Assembly (NCBI RefSeq): GCF_910592395.1
Contig: NC_088313.1
Location: forward strand, 19,174,437-19,238,436
Length of the DNA stretch: 64,000 nt
Source: Lineus longissimus
Taxonomy: Eukaryota; Nemertea; Pilidiophora; Heteronemertea; Lineidae
Reading direction: 5' to 3'
The notes under the pieces are model-generated. The model did not search any database. It was not told where the DNA came from and was given only the letters and a program-made list of their open reading frames with translations. Within the stretch, counting starts at the first letter, position 1. Each line of letters begins with the position of its first letter. A program made the position numbers and the translations under genes. Below are positions 55,797-64,000 of this stretch, one piece after another.

Positions 55797-58700
55797 ATGA
55801 GTGAAGCTGTTGTAACAAGTCAACATTCCAAAGAAAGTGAAGAGAGTGAACCCAAAAATGAAACCATCACTTTGATAATACCACAAGACCTTGCCTCTGC
55901 AGATGGCATTCAAGTTGTCACACTGCCTCCTGGAATTGGAGATCTGAGTAACGTCAGAGTTCAAGTGGGTGATGCAGGTTTTGAGAACCACACTGGCAAT
56001 GAACATACAACATGTCAAATTGTTCATGAAGTGATAGAACCACTGGCTGGTGGGGACACAAACGGGATCAACATTGAGGATGGCGGCTCAGAGTTGCAGA
56101 TTGTTGAAAAAGATAACACTGGGTCTAGCCATGTAGGGAAGGATGGAAAGAAAGTGAGCATAGCCATCCAGGCAAATGATTATGAGATCGAGCGGCGTTC
56201 TGGGAGGACACCAGCCAGAATGAGGGTTATTCCAGCTAAATTCAGGTGGTTATCTTAGTTTAAAGTCTTGCATTATTGTTTTGTTTGCAAGTAAAAGTAT
56301 TCGTTTGTTGTATGCATGTAATCAGAGAGGAGTATTTTTATTGATGTTTTGGCCTACTTTCAAAATCACTTGCAAAGCAACCATGAACGTGCACACTTCA
56401 CAACTTTATAAACACATTTTCAAGTGATTGGTTTCCGAGTCTGTGTGACAAAACTGACATGAAGCAAGTGATAGTATCACTATGTGTCATACCAAAAATA
56501 TATAATAGGAACACCTCGCTTATATAATTTTGATCATATCATTGATTTCATTGAAAATTTGTCTGCATTACACTTTACAGAGACTACAAGAATCCCGACT
56601 TTATAAAAGAGGAACCTGAATCTGATGACGACTATGAGCCAAGTGACGAGTGGGAGTTCAAACCACTTAGGGGAAGGGGAAGGCCAAGGGTCAATCCTCG
56701 AGGAATGAAAAGGGAGAATAAGAAGCCAGGTACTTATAAGAAACAAATGTACCTTTCAGTAAAATAATGTGAAATGATTCATGGTTTCTTATTCTGCCTG
56801 ATAAACCTATGTTTATATAAAAGTACTTCCAGTGTTGGAGACAAACTAAAATAAACAAAGACAACTGCAGAATCACTGAACTTTTGGCCAAGGGCAAGTT
56901 CTGATGTGGCTACCATTGTATTCACATTTCAGGGAGACCAGGAAGACCACGTAAATACCCCAAAATAGAACCGTTGGATTTTGAACTGCTGCCTGTTCCA
57001 GCAGCAGAAATTGCATCCACCTCCGCTGATGTTTCGCTAGACATGGCATCCATCCCAACAGTGGTAGTCGATGCTGCACCAGAATCGGAAGGGCTCGCTG
57101 CTACTGATGAGAGTTCTGATGTCCAACCACAGGTGGCAGCACTGATGAATGAACTGACCCCCAAGGTGTCAGGAGAGAAGTCACAATCTAAGGCATTTGT
57201 TTGTAAAACGTGCTCTAAGACATTCACTTTGAAAGGTAACTATACAATATATAGCATTTTGGTTGGATTTTAGGTGGCTTTATCAAATAGATAGTTACCA
57301 TGTTTTCAAGACAGATATCTGGAAACACCAAATACAGTAGAACCTCTCTATTAAGGACACTCTCGGGACTGATAAGTACTGTCCTTAATAGAGAGGTGTC
57401 CTGATTAGAGAGGTCAAATTTAATGGAAACAACCAATTTGGGACCAAAACAAGTGTCCTTAATAGAGAGGTTGTCGTTAATAGAGAGGTGTCTGCTAACA
57501 GAGGTTCCACTGTAAGTCAAATATTGTGATGACTCACATCAAGAATTAAAGACTTCTCCTTGCATACAAGTATTTGATGTCAATCTTACTTATACCATAG
57601 AAAAGTTTCAGGCAGCTCTTACCTTTGGATCATGACATACATGTAGATGTCTCATAATTGGTTCTGCCCGTTGTTTCAGTATATCCTCATTTTATTCCAG
57701 GCAACCTTAAAGCCCATGAGTTCATTCATCTGGGACTGAAGCCATATCGGTGTGATGCTGCAGGCTGTGAGCAAGTTTTTCGAACAACTGAAGCATGTCG
57801 CAGACACAAATTGACTCATCTAGGCAAGTCTTTCTTTGACACATAATTTTTGATTCATGATTTTATTAAAATGTGTCTCTTTCATACAACTTGCATGGTT
57901 GATGATATGTTACAGTTGTACTCTCTAAACAACTATGAAAGATGCATAGTCTCTTCTTCTTCTATTCCTGACTTGTCTGAATATCTAAATCTAATGCCAT
58001 AAGAAAAAAGACATTGAGTATGCGAATCTTATACTTTACTCTCCTTCCAGGAGTGAAACTTTTCGAATGTGTGGTCTGCAAGGTGAAATTCTCCACCAAT
58101 CAAGCATTAAAGGAGCACATGTCACGCCACACCGATTCCCGGCCACATGTCTGCAAATTCTGCCAGAAGAGGTTTCGCCAACTGAGCTGTCTCAGTCGCC
58201 ACATTACAACCCACTCCGATGAGAAGCCATACCCCTGTGACATGTGTTCGAAGAGATTCTCACAGATGGCGTATCTTAAGTCACACAAACGAAGTCACAC
58301 AGGTAATATTTTTCAAGGATTTAAATCAGAATAGTGTAGCTCTACTGGACTGCAACGAGTCATCTTGGCAAGTTCTTTCGAAACGAACAAATATTTACTC
58401 TTACTGCTGCAAAATCAGAGGGCTGTTTGGCATCAAAATGTCCAGTAGTGCAGGGCCATTTAAGAATGCCACGCTGAAGATTACTAACATGTTCTCAATT
58501 TCTTGTTTCAGGGGAGCGTCCTTTCAAGTGTACACATCCAGGATGTGAGAAATGTTTTGCTCACCAATCTGATCTCATCAGACACAAGATCATACATACC
58601 GGTAGGCTGATTTGCATTATTTACATAATCCTTATTTCAATGTTCATGAAAAATGACAGGTCGGTATGCACTCAGGTGCTTGAAAAAAAGTTCAAACAAA

Positions 58701-60374
58701 CCAGTTATGCTCAAAACAATTGATTAGATCGCTTTTGTCACTCTAATGCGGGTACCTATTTTATAATTTCTCAATTTTCCAGGAACGAAGCCGTTTGCCT
58801 GTGATCTCTGTCCTGCTAGATTCAATGACCCATCTAGCAGACGACGCCATCTCAAGGAGCACACAGGAACTAAGCCTTACGCCTGTCAGCTCTGTGAAGA
58901 ATCTTTTCGACGTGCAGGACAGCTGAAGGTCCACTTGAGTAAACAACACATGGGGGTTATATCGGTGGACGCAGCAAATCGCCCTGTGTTGCAAGTTCAA
59001 GCTGATGCCTCCTGCTTGAGATTCCTATTGCGTGAAGATGGGGGTATTGAGTCTATCCCAATTACAGAACAAGTTATCGATGATGGACAGGTTGTTCATT
59101 TAGAGGCGGGAAAGGATCAAACGGAGGATGAGCAGTTAGAGCATGTTCAAAGCCAGTTGCAACAAGTACTGATGCAGTTACGGCAGCAACGGAACCAATT
59201 CCCAAATGATTCAACAGAAGTTGATGTTCATGTTGTGACTGTGGGACCTGACGGTCAGGTCCAGGAGAGAGTAGATAGGGTGCTTTCACAGACATTAGAG
59301 TCAATGGGGAATGCTTCCCGATCGGTTACAACAGGTCAGGATGTCACAGAGCAGGAGATGGCTGTCCAGATTGCATTGGAGGAGATGGGGGTCATCCAGG
59401 ATGATGCAATTCCTGTTGCGAATTCAGAATCATTGGATACTTCCATGAGTCAAAATAATGTACAGGATATTGTGAATGTTTCTGAAATCGACACAGGACC
59501 ACTAAGTCCGTCTGTCCTTAGCACAGCTCGGATCATGCAAGATATCCGCAACGCACCTGTGCAATATGAACATACCTATACCAGTGTTGTGCAGTATTCA
59601 AGTCCAAATCATACAGTTGCAGATAATGTTGAAATTAGTGAAATCCAAAATGCTCCTGTTGAGCAAGTTCCGTCGGGAGTGGATCACAGTAGTGATCAAG
59701 ATCAGAATGTGCAGATTTCTAGTGAGAATGCTGTCAGGGGTGTTATTCATGTCCCTATAGAGCACTTCATGTCAGAAGAAGGGACCCAAAAACTTCCAGT
59801 TTCCAGTTCTCAGGAGGTGGTCTACCATTATGAGGATTATGAGGTGGTGAGAGAGGGAGAGGAGCCGCATGTTTTAGAAATTCAATATACTGACGAGTCT
59901 GAGGCTACTGATCAGAATCCTGGCTCTCAGCTCATCGACGTCAAATATGTTGAAGAAGCCAAAGATGAACACAAACCTTCTTCATCACAAATCCTGGACA
60001 GCCGGCCCTCTACTTCTCAACTACCAACTGTATCTGTCGACCTTATCTCCGAGAGTACTAAACCTCAACCTCCAGCATCTAGTATGGACTATGTCCACAA
60101 GCCGGACTTCAGTAGTCAAGACTATTACAACTGGTTATCAAGTTTTGTTGAATTGTGTAAAGTAGTGCCAATGCCTTTGGACATTGATTTGTTTCAGAAG
60201 GTAAGCCAGGTCCATAAGACTTTATCAGACGTTTTGGCAAATCCCTCTGGTGTGCTGAGCAACAAGGACAACTACACAACCATGATGAGTATTTCTAGAG
60301 ATTTAGGAGGCATTGTCAATGAACATTTGACCTTCGTCCTGAAAACTTTTGAAAAGGCAACAGTACAAAAATAA
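55797..60374 (+). CDS. AT-hook and eight-finger C2H2 zinc-finger protein
   Basis: Seven coding exons were read: 55797-56245, 56581-56729, 56933-57235, 57701-57823, 58051-58302, 58512-58601 and 58783-60374. They sum to 2958 bases, 985 residues, and all phases agree. An acidic N-terminus (~150 residues) precedes two AT-hook-like motifs, RGRGRPRVN at the end of exon 2 and GRPGRPRKY at the start of exon 3. Eight C2H2 fingers follow (FVCKTCSKTFTLKGNLKAHEFIH split over an intron, then seven more; fingers 2 and 6 have CxxxxC spacing), with TGEKP-like linkers. The C-terminal ~480 residues are Gln/Glu/Ser/Val-rich and disordered, ending in a helical segment (YYNWLSSFVELCKVV) that could be a protein-interaction domain. 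It is a sequence-specific, probably AT-rich-DNA-binding transcription factor; the orthologue is not identified. One intron (57824-58050) starts with GC. ATTAAA at 60592-60597 is a candidate polyadenylation signal. Confidence 0.92.
57335..57512. mobile_element. CAGT-end palindromic element in a zinc-finger intron
   Basis: This 178-base element is flanked by TA on both sides (57333-57334, 57513-57514). It begins CAGTAGAACCTCTCTATT and ends with AGAGGTTCCACTG, so it has inverted termini. The interior has repeated TTAATAGAGAGG(T) blocks in both orientations. It has no coding capacity. The TA duplication and CAGT ends fit a Tc1/mariner-type non-autonomous element. Confidence 0.8.
57824..58050 (+). 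other. GC-AG intron
   Basis: The exon ending CATCTAG is followed by GCAAGT and not GTAAGT. The acceptor is CTCCTTCCAG at 58050. Only this donor keeps phase 1 and joins finger 2 (HKLTHLG) to finger 3 (VKLFECVVC). The AG|GCAAGT context is the usual strong one for GC donors. Confidence 0.8.
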
Positions 60375-61961
60375 TGTAGTGGTAGGAGTAGAGTGTACTC
60401 CTAGTTCGATTGATCTATTGATTCGGTACAATTAAGAAGACTTTCTTCCTAAAGTCTACATGTACACATACATGTATGGTGAAACAGTCTACATGTACAC
60501 AGACATGTATAGTAGAACTGGGCATTCAGTAGTGTTGTGAATCCAAGTATCTGTTCTCTGGAGAAGTTATGTAAATTTGATTATATCGAATATTAAAGTA
60601 TTGTTACCATATTCTGTGTCTTGTGACATCATTCAGGATTTATTGAATCCTGGCACTCCAATATCAAGGCCAAGTTTTGGACCACTGTCTGCAAGTGACA
60701 AGGAGAGTTTGGCACAAGGGAGAGAAGCATGGAGTTACGATGGATGCTCCATGAAAGAAGTATCTTTAGAAAGAACAGAACTGTAGGTTGATCAGGGTGA
60801 GAAGTGTGGTTCCGTTAGATGGAAAGTATCCTCAATGACAAAACCAATGCAAGTCATATCACTTACAAGTCCTTGGAATAGACTGAAAACCAAATGAAAA
60901 GAATAGAACTAACAAAGATTTTTATACAAACATTCTGCCCATTTATCATTATGAGAATGATACAAATATACAATGTAGACATGATTCATATCAGACAAAT
61001 AACACTTGATACAGTTTTAGCTCAACAGTGAAGGAACTGTGCTACATGTACATGCACACATATGCAATACTGACAGTCATGGGTTTTATCTTAACAGAAT
61101 TATGTTCACTAGTGAGAACATCAACTTCTTAGCATGCCATTGACTACTTACACCAGTATCAACTGATAATGTTTTTGCAGAGGAGGTGATCAGGGCTCTA
61201 GTGTACACTTGCTTGCATACAAGAGGTAGTACTGAAAGCTCGTATTCATATTGAAATAATGTCACTAGATGTATGAAACGGGTCAAGCTTCAAAACATTT
61301 CTAATTTGAGCAATCGTGCAATAGTTTGGAAGCCTGCTCTTCTAGAAATACTGATAATTGATATAGATCATTTCATGGTCACAGTATCTTCACAACTGAT
61401 CTCACACAAAACATTTAGTATCAGTAAATGTTTCAGGCTTGTATGTTTCAATGTTGAACAATAGGCCTACTTATTGATTACTACTTATTGAGTAAAACAC
61501 AAAGGTTCTACATTCAGGTAAATGTAATTTCAATGGTACAATTTTTCTTCCAAGAAGCACAGAAACAAAATTTCCAAAAATAAGAAACCATAACACAAAG
61601 TGGAATGTACTGAAGGAAATCTGGAAGCAATCCCACCATTACGGAAGGCCCACACCAAGTTGAGCAGTAGCTCTAATATCATGAGAAAGCGTCAAAATAC
61701 ATTTGGAATCTGTGAGACAATAGTCCACCTCACGAATGGTGGGCATTGCATCCAAAAAACAACTCAAAATGACAAGGGCTATTTGACAGTGACTTGATTC
61801 AAATTGCTGACTCTTCGTCACGCCTTGATTGCTGTACATTTGTACATGTATTTAACCCGTAAACATAAAACATGCAAAACCGAGGAAGTCACTAAAATAA
61901 ACAGTGAGACTTCTGGACTAGAAACAAACTAATCTTTGTGCTTCTTGAAAGAGAACCATCG
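60375..61961. other. Convergent 3' region of zinc-finger and ZDHHC16-like genes
   Basis: The two genes are tail to tail. No coding exon was recognised. The stretch contains a short duplicated block at 60453-60477 and 60486-60510 (AGTCTACATGTACACA..CATGTAT), built from the palindrome ACATGT, and an AT-rich trailer. Confidence 0.5.
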
Positions 61962-64000
61962 TCATATGAGGAGGAGTCCGCCGCTGTCTATCTTGTAAGA
62001 GGATGTTTCCCATTGGAGGCCGTTATTCTCTGGGCAATGAGCAGATGGCAAGATGACATGACGGAAGAATGTTCTGAAAAATAAAGGAAGAAGGAAAACT
62101 AATTTGAAAATGTCCATTCTACAGCAAACTCGGGCAAAATGAATCATTGAAAGTAACTAAGGTTATGCAAGCTTCCACTGTGACTTTTGTGACAATACTT
62201 TTCTCATATAAAACATGCAGAACATCACCATGTGGGCAATATCACAGCACCAGCAGCTCTCACTTTATAGACCTCATTACATGTAGATCAACAGAGTTGC
62301 ACATTAGTGATACATGTACTAATACCAGTCACCTTAGATAGAGGTCTAGAGTTGGACTTCTCCATGCAAAATTCACACGATACATGTAGTTGACATATAC
62401 AATTCTCACCTTCCATGAGTTAGACCCAAGAACTTTTTCCAATTTCGTATACAACCAAAATTATATGGATTCCTGAACACCTGAAACAGATGAAGACAAG
62501 ATTGCTATTGACTTGGAACAGATTTCGGAACTGTTATTGCACATTCCAACAATTGCCCTGATTCGTTTCATTTACCGGTAAGCCAAGTTATTCTGTCTTG
62601 ACTCATTTTTAGAATCAGCTGTGTGCACTCCACACTCATGATGTAACAGTCCCTTGGTACTCACCAGACCTTTTCTTTTCATTCTACTCTTTTCCTTGGA
62701 GTTGATATGAACCTCTATACTCGTCTGCCCCAATGAAATTAATCGAGCATGCCACGAGGTGAGAGCGGCCAAGGCAACAGCCACGCCGGAACACAACATA
62801 AACTCATAAATAATAAAATAGTGAAGCAGACGATCGGCATATTCTTCCTTCCACTCGGACTGATCTTCCTCAGTTGGTTTCTTTTCCTGGAATGAAATGG
62901 AAATTCAAGTGTAGAGCAGTCCATGAGTAATGGTCAACTACATCTCAATAGGTAAGCCGAATCGATCGGACAATTTCACACCAATCAATTGGTTAATGTT
63001 TACTTACAACAGATGGAGGATTTGGCTCGGCCTGAACACTCATGAGTGTTGTATGGGCAAGGTTGAGTGGATAGAGAGCAGGATGGAAGGCAGGTTCCTG
63101 GAGAAAAGACAACACATTATATGATGAAAATCATATTCATAATAGACTACTACTGTAACTACAGATATCTAGCATCTCTCACTTACCATTCCTGAGTAAA
63201 AATGGATCTTGAACAATGGGTAGGCGCTGACTGTGACATAAAGACTGCCCAGAAACATGTAGAAACAGAACATGAAGAAGTAGCGATGGTTGTAGTGACC
63301 GACACAGTTATTGAGCCAAGCTGAGAGCCAGGTCAAGGAATGTAACAGACTTCTTATTGGCAGCTGCCTTCTCTACACTCTCTAACGGTCCCTCAAACAT
63401 TTGATAAGCCCATGAAACTCAAGTATGATTTCACCCCTTGTTGACAAACGTCTCTAAATATAACAAAGTTTTAAAATAAGGATACGACAATGGTGATCCA
63501 TCTTGAGCACACACTTATTGCAGATACTACAGTGATGGGCTCTTGGAGGTTTAGGGGCAATACACTTCTTGCAGATTGAGACACTCTCTGGAATTGACTG
63601 AAAAGATATGTAATTAAAACAAACTAAAAACTGCAGAGTAGCTGAATAGCGATACAGGTAATCCTCATGAGAATGTGGCTAGTACATGTAGTATCAGTAA
63701 AGACTAATTGGTGCTATTGAACAAGTTATTCTAAATCAAAGGTAAAGCGAAAGTGTTTTTTGTAACAAGCTGCTACATGTAGTGCTAATAGCATCATCAA
63801 ATGCTTTGGCACCATCATGGAACACGCAATTTGATAGTTAACTTGACAGCAATGGTGAGGACACATGCACTGCAGGCACACATACCTCTGGTGGTTGTCC
63901 TGGATCTGTGAAAGCACCCATAAAGTAATGAAAGACAATGTTCACCAATAACCAGTGTCCAAAGATGAGGTGGTAAATAGTCCATCCCAGACTCATGTAA
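61962..64000 (-). CDS. ZDHHC16: ZDHHC16-like palmitoyltransferase, 3' part (truncated by window edge)
   Basis: The protein is a membrane S-acyltransferase that attaches palmitate to cysteines of target proteins, probably in the ER/Golgi. Exons visible: 63886-64000+ (…[16 protein letters not shown]), 63486-63597 (DHHC cysteine-rich domain: [29 protein letters not shown]), 63187-63320 ([21 protein letters not shown], third membrane segment), 63008-63097, 62665-62886 (fourth membrane segment, [17 protein letters not shown]), 62410-62480 ([20 protein letters not shown]) and 61962-62073 (stop at 61962). All phases agree. The catalytic DHHC and the downstream TTxE-like region (QTSIE) are intact. 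The NPYNFGC..NW..FLG motif is the conserved C-terminal PaCCT-like segment. Spacing and sequence match vertebrate ZDHHC16 exon by exon, apart from a different 30-residue exon (63008-63097) in the luminal loop. The N-terminal membrane segments lie beyond 64000. Confidence 0.93.

Overview
The window is a stretch of nuclear DNA from an intron-rich animal, most likely a marine invertebrate. The evidence is spliceosomal introns with GT-AG borders (and one GC-AG), a mitochondrial-type P5CS, a ZDHHC16-type palmitoyltransferase, C2H2 zinc-finger genes, a BTB-kelch gene, and a secreted VWA/ShKT protein of the kind common in lophotrochozoans, cnidarians and basal deuterostomes. The many TACATGTA-type palindromes also fit. 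The phylum cannot be fixed from the sequence alone. No prokaryotic features, tRNA, rRNA or CRISPR were seen.

Layout. 1-7.7 kb is gene-poor and repeat-rich: a 104-bp satellite (1139-2945), a perfect 40-bp palindrome, an 81-bp satellite with a dimeric higher-order pattern (4075-5470), and a triplicated ~300-bp unit (5505-6365). 7.7-19.8 kb (minus) is one large secreted multi-VWA gene: signal peptide, ten VWA domains each with an intact MIDAS, Thr/Pro-rich linkers encoded by separate phase 1-1 exons, and a C-terminal ShKT domain. 20.3-22.2 kb (minus) is an intronless arylsulfatase B-type gene with a long polybasic insertion. 23.0-35.3 kb (minus) is delta-1-pyrroline-5-carboxylate synthase in 14 coding exons. 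Its largest intron houses a complete plus-strand 17-finger C2H2 gene (27.4-31.2 kb coding). 36.8-37.5 kb is a ~120-bp tandem repeat. 38.6-41.2 kb (minus) is a BTB-BACK-kelch gene. 42.8-54.4 kb (minus) is a 3144-residue, mostly disordered, lysine/serine-rich CCCH-finger protein with a single 6.8-kb exon. A divergent intergenic region (54.4-55.8 kb) separates it from a plus-strand AT-hook plus 8-finger C2H2 gene (55.8-60.4 kb). 62.0-64.0 kb (minus) is the 3' part of a ZDHHC16-like gene that runs off the window.

Two small palindromic element families (MITE-like) are scattered through the right half. One is a ~122-bp element with ~37-bp inverted ends, present three times within 7 kb (34.8, 40.4, 41.7 kb). 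The other is a ~180-bp element with CAGT...ACTG ends next to TA, at 57.3 and 38.15 kb, with a decayed relative at 37.7 kb.

Functionally, the left genes (multi-VWA secreted protein, arylsulfatase) suggest extracellular matrix or mucus biology. The remainder are housekeeping or regulatory genes: proline synthesis, transcription factors, ubiquitin-ligase adaptor, protein palmitoylation. There is no operon logic. Coordinates of exon joints were read by eye from splice consensus and continuity of reading phase. The coding sums close in frame for every gene, which supports them.
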